A stretch of DNA of 64,000 nt from positions 11,564,921 through 11,628,920 of the forward strand of contig NC_086368.1 in NCBI RefSeq assembly GCF_036324505.1. The letters are read 5' to 3'. The position numbers and the translations under genes were made by a program. The notes under the pieces were generated by a model. That model searched no databases. It was not told the DNA's origin and saw only the letters and a list, made by a program, of their open reading frames with translations. Below, one piece after another: positions 24,958-38,937 of this stretch. Positions within the stretch are counted from its first letter, which is position 1; every line of letters starts with the position of its first letter. Source of the DNA: Eleginops maclovinus (lineage: Eukaryota > Chordata > Actinopteri > Perciformes > Eleginopidae).

Positions 24958-25640
24958 ATGAGTTATTCATGCAACCTTTCTCCACAGACAGCATTTCTGT
25001 TTACATAGAAAGCTATCCAAAGAATTGCATTAGACAGTAGTGACTTATTTATCTCCTCTAAAGAATTCCCTATGGAAAGCCAGGTATGGACAAATAGGTC
25101 AAGAAACAATGTTTAAAAATTAACATTATAAATCTCATATTCTATTTAGTTAAAAAGGACAAAAGCAAGCACAGTGAAATCAAGAGATATTTCCGGAAGT
25201 TGAGGCAGATTCAAGATAAAAAACAGCACAAACAAATAGCAACACTGCTAACTTCATTTATTTACAACTTTTATAAAATACTGTCCAATCAAGCCAAGAA
25301 AAAAAAAAAAAAAAAGTCAGTGGCAGAAGCAAATAAATAAGCTTAATACAGAGGATATTATGCAAACACTATACAGATGCTAAATGTTTCCCATAAACTG
25401 CAGAGATATGATGTAAAATAGCATAGGGAAAGGACTTACGACTATTAGCAGAAACCCCCTAAACAAAGCTTGCCAATTTTCGCAATGAGGCATATCGTTT
25501 CCTTACAGCATAGGAAAACAAAAAACACCAGCTCCATCACGGTTTAAAAAATAAATTTAATATAGATTTGTCCATGCTGTGTGTCAAATTAGGGGGGCTT
25601 TGACTCACTGAAGGTTCACTCTAGCCATTGCAGGGCTATT
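24958..25640. other. AT-rich DNA, no gene seen
   Basis: Contains an A-rich run at about 25,297-25,316 and otherwise unique AT-rich DNA. Confidence 0.55.
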
Positions 25641-25700
25641 TCAATTCAATTTAATTCAATCCAATAAACTTTATTTATCCCTGCGGGGAAGTTTTCACGG
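25641..25700. repeat. Retroposon-tail-like repeat (AATAAACTTTATTTATCCC type)
   Basis: TCAATTCAAT repeated, then CCAATAAACTTTATTTATCC and CTGCGGGGAAGTTTTC. Fish genomes hold many copies of 'caattcaattttatttatcccygaggggaaattc'-like sequences at the 3' ends of retroposons. Only this short part is present, followed by a CA-rich stretch (25,728-25,748). Confidence 0.55.
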
Positions 25701-26899
25701 TGGATAAAAATATATTAAAACAACCCACACACACACACGTACACACACTATGAATACAAAGAGTAACCAATTCACGAAACCCTCACCTCAACACCAACCA
25801 ATATATAAGATACTATTTAATTAAAAATGTAATATATTTTTATGAAGTCTTAAGACAAACATAATTAGCTCTGAACTGCAAAATTCTAATTCATTAAGAT
25901 AGAAGAGGTTCAGTTTTAGGTCAGGAACAAGGCAAATATAGCCCACGAGGACACATTAAAACAGGTGTACCATACACAAGCATATGTAAATACCTCACAT
26001 ATCATTCTAAATTAAAATAAGACATTGAAACTTATTCAAAGTGGAGCAAAAGCAACCTGGAGCTTCAGTGCAGCTCTCCTCTCGAGCGATGCCCATCATA
26101 TCTATCTATACTTGTACTGGAGTATTTTATCAGCTATGTCAGAGTGAGCTGCAGGCCCTAAGTTAAAATCATCACACCTGCCAGACATCCCCCTCTCAGT
26201 TTTGAGAGATCAGAGAGGAGCAACCGGAGGCCCAAATCAATAGTGCATCATCCGTGTTTTACTGTGTGGATTTCAAGCCACTGCCTTCTACTTGCAACCA
26301 CTCTCCCTCTCCAATGCATGTAAACATGGGGCTCAGTGTATGGCATTTCTGGGTTAGGGGACTTTGTGTAGTCTATGAAGTTGTAGGAGAGACACAGATC
26401 GATCTGTTTTGCTTTGCAGTGTTATTGCAGCATGTGTGTTCTCATTTGCCTGTTTTTGTGACCATTTCCAGGTATCCATTTAGCCTCAACACATTCAGAA
26501 AGGTCAACTTTAGAGTTGTAAACACACCACGTCTTCTGTTAATAATGTTCATGTCAATGAACAGAAATGTAGCATTTTGTTTGCCTGTCACATTTGCTGT
26601 CTATATGAAATGCTCATTTATACTGACAAACAAGGTGCACATTTGTATGGTCTCATAGAATTGACGCTGCTTTGACTCTGATACAGTGTCTGATAACAGC
26701 CCTTTTTGCAGCAATAGCTAAACCTCCTCGTCAGATAATGCAGAGTGCATCCCTGTTCAGTAGAGTAGGAAACAACTGCTTTTTTGTTGGCCTTTTCTAA
26801 ACACAACAGAGGGGTTAAACAACTTAATCCATATTAGGATGATGAAATCTGCGGTTGAATAAAAAAAAACAAAATAAAACAATGAAAATAGAAGCATGC
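25701..26899. other. Gene-free unique DNA
   Basis: No supported gene. A 134-codon frame at 26,254-26,658 (plus) has no motif that I recognise and no convincing splice frame. Confidence 0.5.
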
Positions 26900-29082
26900 A
26901 GACTGCAAAAAATCTTCAAATCAAATTCACATGTCATCTGCTTTCGGCTCTACAGAGCGGTTTATTTTTGAAAGCTGTAGTTAAAAATATCAGATCCCTC
27001 TCAACTGAATCCTTCATTTTAAAGGATTTGGTTATTGTTCATCACATGGTGTCAGATCTCTTTCGTATTAAGTTTGAAGAGACAGTAGCTCGTCCTTGTA
27101 ATGTTGGTGCTGACATATTAACCACTCTCCACATTGGTCCGTTAACTTTAATTGCACCAGGAGAGCAATTGCCTGTGGTCTTGGCTCCTTCAACTGCAGC
27201 AGCAGCTCCTGTGGAAAATTGTACCGCTGACTTAAACAGAGCCATTTCTAGGCTCCTGGATTTAGTTGCAACTCTCTACAAAAACAAGACGATCAAAGAG
27301 CTCTACACCCTGGTTACTGGAGAATCCCATTCTCCTAAGCAGGCCTGCAGGTGATTGGAACACAAGAGGCGTATATCTAAACTGGAAGTTTTCTACCTCT
27401 CATGGCACAGAATTGTTCTATTCGGCTAAAACAGCATATTTGTGATCCCTCATGAGAAAGAATAAACATATTTGTAGATGTCTTTTAGAAACCGTAGCCA
27501 ACAGTACTCAAAAGCAGCCATCTGTCAGCATCCAACCCTTAAGGCTTATCCCAGACAGTAGCTCTTAAACATATTGTGACACTCGCTTGAAACATATAGT
27601 GTTGGCTTCAGAACCAACATTCCTCCCTTGACCCCTACAAGCTAAACTTGTAAAGATCTCTTGCCATTTCTGGGACCGACAATGCCAATTGTTTTTGATG
27701 TATCAACTACAACTGGCACCATTTCTACGAGCTGTAAGACTGCTCGTAGATTCAGTTTCCATTGCCACGAGTAACAAAAACTCACATTAATCCAAATCAA
27801 GTCTCTTAATAACTATCGTCAAATCTCTAAATGTTCTACTCTTTTCAAAAGTACAAAAACATATCGTGACTCAACCTTTGGTCCACACATTTGACGTTAA
27901 TCATTTGGAAACTTGATTTTTTTCATCTGCTTTCAAGGCCTGTCAGGGAACTAAAACTACATAGTAAAAACTGATGAAAGATTTTCTGGTTATTTTGACT
28001 TGGATTTGGATTCCTTCTCAGTGCTTATATTAATGGATTTTAGTGCTGCCTTTGACAACATTTATATGTTTGCTCCTTGATTGACTGGAAAATCTATTTG
28101 GCCTTGCTCTTGCGTGGTTCGAGTAATTTGTATCTGAAAGAACTGATTGTTTTGAAGCATCAACTTTTTTTTTGCCCTCTCTTATTTCTTTGTAGGTCAC
28201 CTGTTGGCCAAATCTTACACAGCCATTCAATTAATATCCACTGGGAGTTGAAGGTACTCAGAAGTATGACTTACGAATGACAGAAGACTCTGAACAAGTT
28301 ATAAAATTAGAGGCTCTATTGTCTGCATTGGAAAAAGGGATGGTTGTCATTGATCCTGCTCAGCATGGACAGCAACAATAACATTCATGCTCACATCAGA
28401 AAGTTAACTACGTTGCATACTTCAAATTCAAAATTAAAAAGATTTAGTCACCAAACAGGTATTCTAGGATTACTTCTGGCATGTAAACATTGCCTTTCCA
28501 GAGGGTCAGACAGAGTTTCAATCAATATATTTGTTTAGTGGTCCATCTTGTTCCTGCAGACAGAAAACTGTAAACATTTTAAAAACCACTGCAACTCTAA
28601 CCCTCTGTTTCCATTGTGTCCCTAAGCACAGCTATGTCTTGCTTCTCTCCCCCTTATCTTCTCTTTTAACTCGGGCTTCTCTTCTTCTCCACTGTCCTGG
28701 GACTTCTTTCTCTCTGCTAGCTGTCCGAGCATAATTCCATATGTTCTGGTTGTTGGTATAATTCAGAAGATTCAGTTTCCATTGCCACTGTGTGGATGGT
28801 GTTGTACACACTTGTGTTATTGAGTTTAGCATTGTGTGGTTTTGGGGCTGATTTGTTTGTCTGTTTAGCAGCATCTGTGAGTCCTCCCGGATCTATATCG
28901 TTCATAAATATTTACAATCTATCTTAAATGTTGTCACTCTTACTGTCGGTACTGTCATTTTATTATGTTGGTTGATTCTGTATCAGAGTGTCTGAGGATA
29001 GTGGATTTTGTAAGCTGTTCAGATTGTAAAGCGGCAAATGTGTGATTTGTGGTATTGGGCTATATAAAAACAATTTACTTGA
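26900..29082 (+). mobile_element. Degraded L2-clade LINE (about 2.2 kb)
   Basis: Conceptual reading gives, in order: VVKNIRSLSTESFILKDL (26,977-27,030), matching the start of an L2 endonuclease; SDLFRIKFEE soon after, like the end of that domain; LEHKRRISKLEVFYLSWH (about 27,358-27,413) from the linker; SLNNYRQIS (about 27,802-27,830); FSVLILMDFSAAFDN near 28,011-28,055, the RT region around its first catalytic Asp; and a frame-broken WFE*FVSERT (about 28,110-28,140). The 3' end (about 29,015-29,082) reads AGATTGTAAAGCGGC, then GGGCTATATAAAAACAATTT and ACTTGA, as in L2 tails. Stops and frameshifts throughout show it is dead. A 152-codon open frame (26,896-27,354) is a leftover of its ORF2. 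Confidence 0.85.
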
Positions 29083-32000
29083 AGGGAGTGTTTTTTAATT
29101 AATGGGTCTGATATAAAAGATGACAAACAAGGACATCCAGTACAGCAGTTATAATTCACAATAACTCAAGACCTCACTGTAAAATACAAACCGGTACTGC
29201 ATTTTAACAGCCCACAAACAATGTACAAAAGTACACCATCAGTAATTAATCCTGAAGACTAACGATGAGAACATGTTGTGGATATGCACAGAGCAGAGAC
29301 AACACCATGCATACATCATGTGAAGATTTGTTGCTGATTCTGGAGCACGATTTTCACATAACAGAACATCTTCATCCATTAATTAATAAAACATTGTTGT
29401 CCCAATAAACAAACCAATTCATAAAGCAACACTGTCCCAGCTTTACGCTCAGGCTTCAGGCGAGCCCAGTTATCTCACCCATTTGACATCTGAAGTTTAT
29501 CAGCTACAATCTCTGTGTTCATCTCCCCGAGCATGTGGGTAGAAAAGACTTTCAGATATCACTGAGCCCCCCATAGCCCAGAGCTAGATCACAGTCCCCC
29601 AGCAGGGGTTGTAAAGTATCCCGACTTGATAATCTGTGCTGATTTGATCCTATCTTCTATCAGGCAGTGGTTTCTCCTTCAAAGAAAACCTGCCAGTTGA
29701 AACTATCTGCAGATTCTAAGTCACCACAACTCTTTCACATCCCTTCATTCACCAAAACAACGCTGAAGCAAACATCACAGTGTGAAATAACATTTTGAAG
29801 CCAGAGGAATGAAAATGAGACAATCCACAAGCCAAACATTCAATCCAATGATAAGAAGTGAAGTATATTTTCCCAAATCAGATTGAATGTTAGTTCACCA
29901 TACATTGTGTAGAGCAGCAACATGACAGACCCAATGCGAAGCAGTCCAGGAGAACTAAAAATAGTCTTTCATATGTAGCACATTAATCTTTCTTTACGCC
30001 CTACGGAGACATTATATTGGGGGGTAAAATCTAGTTATTTTCCCAAAAAGAGTTTCTTTAGTCGTATAATATTAGCAAGGCATTGCATTACATTGTGCAT
30101 GTGTGTGTGGGGGTAAGGGTTTGTTCCTAACGCAGAGGCAATTTATTGTATACTATTTCACTGAGATCTTAAGACTGTCTGAGAAGGAAATATCAGCATG
30201 TTGTGCTCATAACACAATTCTAGAGCCACAGCTAACAAATGGAAAAAGTGCAATATCCCACCATACTAATATTAAGTTTGTGCATACTGTTATAGGTTTG
30301 AATATCAGGACCACATATGCTTTAAGAATACCGTGAATACTGCTTTTTCTCTGCAACTTGGAGGGCTCTTTACAAAGTTATGAACACATCATTCAACAGC
30401 AATAGCACAAGGCTGTTAGCCTGAATTTGAATTTGTGTGTGTTAATTTCAACATACTTGCACTGTTGAATATTGTATACAGAAAGGAGCAAAAGTCAAAC
30501 CTTTTTCAGCACATCAACTTGACCAGTTCTGCTTTAAAATTAGCTCAAGATTTATTTTACTTTCATAAAGTTTATTTAAAAAATAAATAATAATAATAAT
30601 TGAAGCACCTCACCAAGGCGTTAACCATAAAAACGGCTTAAATGTTTATCGTTAATGGCCCACTTTTGGAATATCCACTTACGACCCTCATGAAGCTCTT
30701 TTACTTAATTTGATAGTATTAAATAATTAGATTAAGAACATGGGTTTTCTTTGTCAGCAATGAACAATGTGGCAGGATATGAAATGACCTTTCATTGAGT
30801 TGCCCTAATTTATTAGTAGAGTAGAAATGTTTTCACTTTTCACTTTCTTAGCTTCTTCAGCTGTTTAAGGAAACATATTTAACCCCCCCCCCCTCAAATG
30901 TACTAACCCTTATATTATTTAGGTTATTTTGCAATTAGCAATTTAAACCTCTAGGAAAGTATTGCAATTAAAGCAGCCATCCATAGGTAAAGGTCAGCTT
31001 TCTTATGTCACTTTATCCCAAAAAAATAGAAAATAGTGTTTTTTTCTTACTGTCCCTAATATGGGTTTCCAATGTGAAACCTTTCAGTTCTTTAAGCATT
31101 TGAAGTACTCTAAAGCCTTTTTTTTCTTCACTGGCTTCCCTTAGAGAGTTTTACAGCGCACACCTGCATATCTCATGAAAAGCTGAACTGTGAAACACAT
31201 AATGCTGTTTTTTTAAAGGCGTATTTTTCCAGTTTGATTTGTACGTGTTGTCTGAATGGATAGCGCCCACGACATGTGGCGAAACATTCATCTACAGTCA
31301 CAGGGGGCCTGGATTGTGAGGGTAATCACTGGACCCCACATGTCACACTCATCCTGTATTGCTTCATGTTTGACACAAAGCACATGACGTTAGAGAAAAC
31401 ATGGAATATATAGCTACAGACACATGGTGGCTGAAAATATTCCAATGACGGCCTCCAAAAGGCTTGCTTGTTTTTCTCTTAATGACATGGACAAGTTTGT
31501 CAAACAAGCAACACAATAGGCTTGCAACTGGGTCACATCCTTTTCAACTATTAGGACGAATCATAATAATAACTTTACATTTTAGAAGATTAGATGGCCA
31601 ATCTTAAAGTCTGAAACACAAAAGGAGGGACAACCCAAAGAGTTTCAGTCTTATCAGAGGAGGATGCCTCATGATCAGAGCCCCTCTCAACATAATCCTC
31701 AGTCTCAGACACATTATTTTAGCTGTGAATAAACCTCATTGGCAGAACACTTTTGCTTTGAGGTCATTTCAATTGAGACATCATAAAAAGAGATTAACAG
31801 AACACAAAAAGAAATAGTTCAGAAGGCTGCAATAAAAACTGTTACAGGTCTGTTCCTTCCAAATTATGTGTAAACCATCAAAGCACTCAAGCAACCATAT
31901 TACGCCTCCCCTGCAGCGTGTGACATGTTAGGGGGTTCTGGAACCACAACTGGTGGGATTAAGGCAGAGTAGGGTGCTAAAGATTCTAAAGTGCAATGCA

Positions 32001-32292
32001 TTAGCAAGCTAAATATCACCCAACACATCTTTAACAAATGTGTGTAAAATGTTCACAGTTCTTGTATGTTTTAAAGAGCCTGAACGGCTTTAGTTCAAAT
32101 TGACCCCAAGAAACACAAACGCATTCAAGGACATTAAAGTGTTGAGTGTTCATTTTTATTTCACTCAGTTTTCCCCATCAAACCATGAAGTTAAAACAAA
32201 TATGTAGCAAAGGACGTCAATCACTTCTAACTGACCCAAAGTAAAATTACACGGTGAAAAACCAAAAAAAAAAATCTTAAGTGGTCATTCCT
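29083..32292. other. Gene-free AT-rich DNA
   Basis: No supported gene. It holds a short TAATAA run near 30,583-30,600 and a C11 run at 30,883-30,893. A more complex piece at 31,255-31,390 (with GCGCCCACGACATGTGGCG) might be regulatory. Confidence 0.55.
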
Positions 32293-32384
32293 TTAAGTAG
32301 CGTAAAATTAAAATACTCACGTAAAGTACAAGTTACTCAAAAATATACTTAATAACAGAGCTTGAGTTTGTTACTTTCCATCAC
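32293..32384 (-). mobile_element. Teleost MITE terminus (GTGGTGGAAAGTAACTAAG type)
   Basis: On the minus strand it begins GTGATGGAAAGTAACAAACT. It continues with GAGTAACTTGTACTTTACG and GAGTATTTTAATTTTACGC, ending TACTTA. This matches, with divergence, a very common fish repeat beginning 'gtggtggaaagtaactaagtacatttactcaagtactg'. Only the first 90 bp or so remain. Confidence 0.75.
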
Positions 32385-32899
32385 TTGTTTTAATACAATC
32401 TTTTTAGTTATGTAAAGCTTAATCATTCAGTACATGGATACTCTTGCTATACATGTTTTATCTTGCTGCCAAGATTTTCAGACCATAGGTCCCGTGTGGC
32501 ATGGATGTCAGATTTTCAAATTTGTCTCACAATGTAGGCTGTTCATAACAGCTTGGGTCTTATCAGTCCTGTTCTCTTATCTATGGGTTATTTGGAAAAG
32601 CTTGGCATCTTTTATCTTCCCAGTGACCTTGCTCCCCACTAAATTCCATTGCCATTCAATATGCCTTTTATTCTACTTCCACAAGTGATGGTTCAATTGA
32701 CCAATTATTGACCCAATGATGTATTTTTTTTAATTATATATTTTTTATTTTTCTCAAATAAAATGCACTCCATCAGTCTAGATTTGTTCTTCTTCTTATT
32801 TACTCTTGAACTGTTCCTAACTTATTGTGACATACAGTTTAGGTCTTGCCTATAAACATAAAAACTTGACACTGAAATACATTCTTACATCAGTTTGGT

Positions 32900-32904
<5 letters not shown>
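32385..32904. other. AT-rich DNA, no gene seen
   Basis: No exon or named repeat. Confidence 0.55.

Positions 32905-32935
<31 letters not shown>
32905..32935. repeat. (TG)n microsatellite
   Basis: About 15 TG units, preceded by TGTGTA variants. Confidence 0.95.
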
Positions 32936-32936
<1 letters not shown>

Positions 32937-35900
32937 CCATCATAAATGATTCGAAAAGAGAAGATGAGGCTGTCATATTGTCTTGTGTAGCTCTGTCTGA
33001 TGATGCGAGCAAGGAGAGTGAATGGAGCAGTTGACATTAAGCTATTCAACATGTGGGTTTGCCAGTGAGCCGTGATTATTTTAGCCAATAGTTTCTCACA
33101 TATTTAACATTTGGTGTAATTCTTTTGGAATAATAAAGACTGATTCTTGAAGTTTGTTTTAGAGTAATTTTCCTTTTTGCTAAGCAACATTGTTTATATC
33201 TTTCCACAACAGCCGATGTGATGCCTGACAGTTCAGCCGGGCTTGTTAAAATGTATCTGAATGCGCTTAAGATCATCCACCTATGAATTGGATATCACTG
33301 ACTCTGCAGTAACACTAATGCTAGAAACCACTTCTTAAAAACATACACTCTTCCTCTGCATTTGGCTCAGCCACTACATGTTTTAAATATTTGAATGTCA
33401 TATCAGGATTAAATAAAACATTACATCCAAAGCCTTGTTCTCTCAGCAGTGATTCAGTTAACAAAATTGTCTTGGTAGCGCAGGAAAGATAAGGAATTTA
33501 GTCTCGTAACTTTAAAGAAAAATAAATTGTAATGCAATTATAGTCAAACCTTACCTGGTTTTTGCAGTATTATATTACTATGTAATGTCTCTCATACAAT
33601 CACAATTCATGCCTTGAACAAAGTATAATATAATGAATGCAATTTGGCCAGGTACATTTAGTGCCAGCTGAATCTAAATTGTCCCTCTGGAGGAAGGGTT
33701 TGAACAAGAAACAGCTCAATGTTTTGTTTTAGCAGCTAATACTTTGCTTTCAGGGAGGTACCCGAAAGCCACAATTTCACTTTTTAATTGACAACTTTAC
33801 CTCTTGTTTTTGGAAAAATGCTCTTTGTTGACGGCTGTTGTAAAAAAGCCTCAGCTGCATCTCCTCTGTGTTACAGCAGTGGAGCCGTTTGATTTGACAC
33901 AAGGTCATGTGGAGCTCTGATTGACATGCACAAATACTGCCTTTGCCACGAAGGGGTCTGTTTTGGCAGCACTTCCCTCTCTCAACGCACCTCAGACGGC
34001 AATCAGTCATTCACAAGTTTGCCGCCAACCGACAGCCTGACATGAGCGGGCAACCTGATAGATTGACTGGACGAGAGACGTTTTAAAATGTACGCTACAG
34101 ACTAAACAGCTAAGCCACACAGGATTTGCCAAAAGATGGACACAACAAATACATGAATAGATAACTGGGAGATTTTAAGAATGGTATCAAATGGGAGGTC
34201 TGCGGCTCACACTGCATAATGAAACACTGTTTAGTTACAAAACAATGCTGATAAGCCTTTTTACAATCTAAATATTGCTTAATAGTAATGCTTAATGCTT
34301 TGCATATCAGAAACCACTGCTGGGGTGGTAGATTCAGTGCAGGAAATAGTGAAACCCTGGCAACAAACTGAAAATATCTGTCTAGTATTCATTTGTTAAT
34401 ATTTGTTTGTTAGTCCCTCCCCCCACACTCCTTGTTAAATGTGCTTACAGAGTAAAGATGAATTAATAATTTGAACAGCAATTTTTTTTCTACAGTCAAT
34501 AGCAAGGCCATTTACTATTGTACCCCCCTCTACCCCCCTCCAACATAACCCTTGCATATGCAGCATCAACAATGTTGCATACATGTATACAGTAAATAGA
34601 AAGTCCTTCCTTTGTGTCTTTATGTGGTGGTAGGGCCCTCAAGGCACTGGCCACCTCCTATCTCTAATAGTGACTTGTGGCTTAGAAAGTCATTATAAAA
34701 GCTGAGCCATTACTCCTTTTTTCTAAGGTTTTAAAACATTTGCATAACATCACATGTATAAAAGAGAAAATGATGGCAAGGCAGTTTTCACATTTCACTT
34801 CGAACAAGTCATGCTGCAGCATTATATGGCAATTACAGACAGGGTTCACCTCTATTGGCTTAGCCATATAATCTAATTCCCACACAGTAGTGATTAATTT
34901 GATTTTCTGAAGCTTTAAGGGGAGCTTGGCTTCATAACATATTTAATTTTTTAATTGGGTAAGAAAAGAAAATCAACTTCCAAAGCATTAAAGAAAAACA
35001 TAATTGACGAAACCAGTGGATATTTTCTTTCGTTTAGCACGACAAACAACTGGACAAATAAAAACCCTTATACCACTATTTCAGATTCATGTATAAAGTC
35101 ACGTGAATAGATGACCACAATGCAGATTTTTTTGTATCCACAGTAGCTAAAAGCTAAGTGTGCTATTAAAGTTGTTTGTGGTGCCATTACAGGCCTGTCT
35201 CTAAAACTGGCATGTTATGACATTAATGTTGATGGTGGTGATTCAGAATCTGCTGACCGCATAGGATCTGAGGCCGATCAATACAGACAGCATGTATGTA
35301 AATGCAGTCATTAAATCTGTTCCCAGTTAGGTGTCTTTGAGGAAATATGCAATAGCTGTAGTGAGAAACAGGAGGCAAATAATTCCCATGAGTAAGAACG
35401 GAATGAAGTGTCCCTTTTGGTTTCTTGGGACAGTCATTCTTTGATTTAAACATAAGGAATATTTTTGCATGACTCTGCAGAGGTGATTAAGTGAAGTTAA
35501 GCACATGACAACATCTGCTGATGTGGAATGCAAATGTGCTGTTGTCCCAGTCACACTATTCACAGCATCAGCATGAGCATGGTGTTGCATTCTTATTAAC
35601 CAAGTCCTCATTTATATGATGCAAATAGAGACAGAATACATCAGCACATTTAATCAGAAAGCCCTGAAGTATCCCTGAAGCCTAAACATTAGTAACCTTT
35701 GCAGTCTGCATAGTAATATTCCCATTCTGTTAATGCGTTTGACCTCAGGTACAGTCCTTTCCACTCAGTGTTTCATCGTCTGATAAACAGTGTTTGAAGT
35801 TGGACAAAGCGAGGACACTTGCAGAAGTGGACATTTTGACTGCACTAGATTATCTGACCTCAATTACTTTCCCCATATATAAAATAAGAGCCATTAGATA

Positions 35901-38900
35901 TATTTTTCTAAATCCATTGTTTTTATTTCTCTGCATTTTTTCTTTAAAAGCAGTAAAAATTAATATCATACTCATGTTTTATGCCCATGTGCAGCAATCC
36001 AGATTACATTAACAGAGGGGGGTTTTTCATATTCTTCTTTTTGTGTATGTCACAATTTTGTTCAACACCAATAAAGAATGGAACGCTATTAATTGTTACT
36101 TCCATAACCAAAGACTGAAATAACCTGGTGGCTGTGCTAACAATGGCCATTTCAAATTTGATCTTGTCATCTGAATAAGTAAATATCTAGAAAAATAAGC
36201 CTCAGAGCACTCTGCCACTGTGCATTTAGAAAATGGAGGCGGACGTTGTCTGTGAATGGTAAAGATGTTTCCAAACCAGACATGTTGTGCTTTGTCTTTG
36301 CAATTCCAGTTACATTAAACCCTCAGCTCTCCAATGTCCCTCAGAACCATTGCACCCTGCAGAGCATACAGGCTTTTCATCTCTCTACATATCACAACTG
36401 CATGCTTGATCGTCCCTTGCCTTTGTGGATATAAGATTGATAAAGACATGTGTCTTGATCAAACACACTCAACACAGATTCCCCACAAACAATAAGGCAA
36501 CAGATGTTTTCCCATGATGTGACAAAATAAAGTATATTTTTCTACTTAAATATCTAGGCTTTTCTTCCTTCTCTTACAATGCATGCTTATCAGACTTTTG
36601 ATGTATGTTTGCAAATGCTCCCTCGTTCTAATGCCTTGTGAACAGAACATGACAGCAGCCATCATCAGAGCAAACAGATTTCTGCACACACGTAGAAATA
36701 GCTGGGGGAAAGTGAAGAAAATTCAACATCTACACACCCGCGAATGGTTATTAATTCCTTTTCGCCCGACTCATATCTTTCAAGAAAATTAATTCTGCTG
36801 ACTGATTTGCTTTTGTAATAACCTAATAGTATGCGGCTGCCATGCTCACTCGCCTGGAACTGATAGGGAGAGAAAAAATATATATCGATTGAGCGGTTCT
36901 TACTTTGTGGCTACAAATTTAATGGAGAAATTAATATGTATTTATATATTTTTATATTTTTTTATTCATAAAAACGTATAATTATTTTATATTAAAGAAT
37001 ATACAACACAAGATGGATAATTTAACGCAGATTGACACAGAACCAATACAAAAAAGCCTCATAACAAGATAATATTCCAGTGAATGCAAGGTTAAGGAGG
37101 AGCAGTCAAAAAGGCATTTTGTTGAAATAATAGAGCTTTTGTCGAAGGTCTAATCTAAGAAAAGTGTGATGAAACAGCTTTGGCCTTTTCAGGTGAGCTA
37201 TGTGCATGACATTTCTCTCGTCTGCTCTCTGAAGCCTGCACAAAATGTGATGTCCATATGTTTTCAGCAGAGCTGGCATCACACTATATTTTACTCAGTT
37301 TGTGAGATGGAGAAGACATTTTGAAAACAAGCCCTTTCTGGTTCGTCATTCACACACGCCCACACACTCTGTTAACTCCAGTCTCAACTCCATCTGACAA
37401 TGTGACATCCATTCCTCGTCTCCTGAACAAACTAAACCACCATGCATTCAGAATCATACTGGGCGGCTTTATTTATTTATTTACAGACGTTTATGAGTGT
37501 GTTACATGTCACCTGTCAGGATTGGTTTTGTTTTTTGAATTAGATGTTTCTAGGCCAAAACAAGAATGGTGGTTGAGGGAGGAGCAGAGACTGCTGGAGA
37601 GATGGAGGGGAACAAGATGCGGCAGCTTCAAATATGGATTTCTGCTCTGGCAGTGATATGTTCTCCTGTTTGTTCTCAATGTGATGCTGTCTTTTTGCAT
37701 GTCATACATTCTATGTATATACAATATAGGCAAACTAAGCCAGCACTGCATTGTAAGCATTTTGAAACTTGACAACAGATGTAGCCATCATAGGCTGTAA
37801 AAATCATATGGTAAAGGATGTCATGTCACGCTATAGGTTTTTGAAGGGTGATGAAGACTGTGTATACTCAGAGCGAGGCAGCTTTGAAAAATAAAGCACC
37901 AATTGCCATGGATTGAAAATCTCATCTCAACATCAGCCTATCAATCACACAAACATGCTCCTGCTGCAGCTAGGTTGCTCCCAGAAGGCATTATCAGTTC
38001 ACAACTTACAACTCTTATGGTCTCACAGCTCCTTTCAAACTTGTGTCCAGGAGGCAGCTGCTTTTAGTGAAAACTAACTAACTGTAAGGTATCTGCCAAG
38101 GACGGAACAGCTGACTGACTATCCAGCTCGATCACCAAATAAACACATCATCACTTGAGGATTCATCAAAGCGCCAGATCCATTTCAGAGCCAATTAATT
38201 TTAAGTGCTTGCTTCCCTCAAAATCTGCATATGGAAGCTAAGCCACTGGGCTACCCGATTTTTCCGTTTAGTTAGGATTATGTTAGTAAAATTACTTCCG
38301 ATTGAACATGGTCATAGTCAGGGTCATCTTGATTTTATTGAAATTCTGAAGGGAAATATTTCATAAAAGTTTAAAAAAGCATTTCCAATGAATTTGGAAT
38401 TGAAAAGAAACAAAACGCTATGGTTAAACTGTACAATACATTTCAATATGACATGGTCGTATTCAGAATCCTTCTGAAGGACTCAATTTAATTTTCAGCC
38501 TACTTATTTAGAAACGTTCTTATGACGGTTAAAATATGAGCAAGTTATGAATGTTAGAATGTTTCTAGAGTTGACTTTCAGTTTGTTTTCTTCTAAACTA
38601 GCCAACATTACATTTCAGCAAAGGAGGACTCCATCATAGTTTACATCTTGCACTGTCACAAGCACAAGTGTCTTATTGGTGAGTAAATAAACGCCAACTC
38701 CACAAATAAACTTACAAACTAAAGCATCCTGAAATGACCTTCATAGACCTGACAAAGGGATTTTACTTTGTAGACCGCAGGCTCTTTGTAACAACATTTC
38801 AGGGTACTGCTCCCTTGATAATAACATCAGAATATTGAGGCTTTAACATGACGGCACTTCAATCACAGTGCTTTGTAACAGCAGCTCTGAGTCAGAGCTA

Positions 38901-38937
38901 TGTTGAGAAGGGGTCAAACAGGGACATCATCTGAGTT
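32936..38937. other. Gene-free DNA, 6 kb
   Basis: No supported gene. It includes C-rich short runs near 34,420 and 34,522-34,541 and an AT-rich stretch at about 36,870-36,990. A 111-codon frame at 37,321-37,656 (plus) has no known motif. No RNA gene was recognised. Confidence 0.55.

Noticed and set aside
26254..26658. 134-codon plus-strand frame
   Set aside because: Hydrophobic patches only, with no recognisable fold, and it lies in AT-rich DNA just before an L2 remnant.
30883..30893. C11 run as a functional element
   Set aside because: A simple homopolymer with no further structure.
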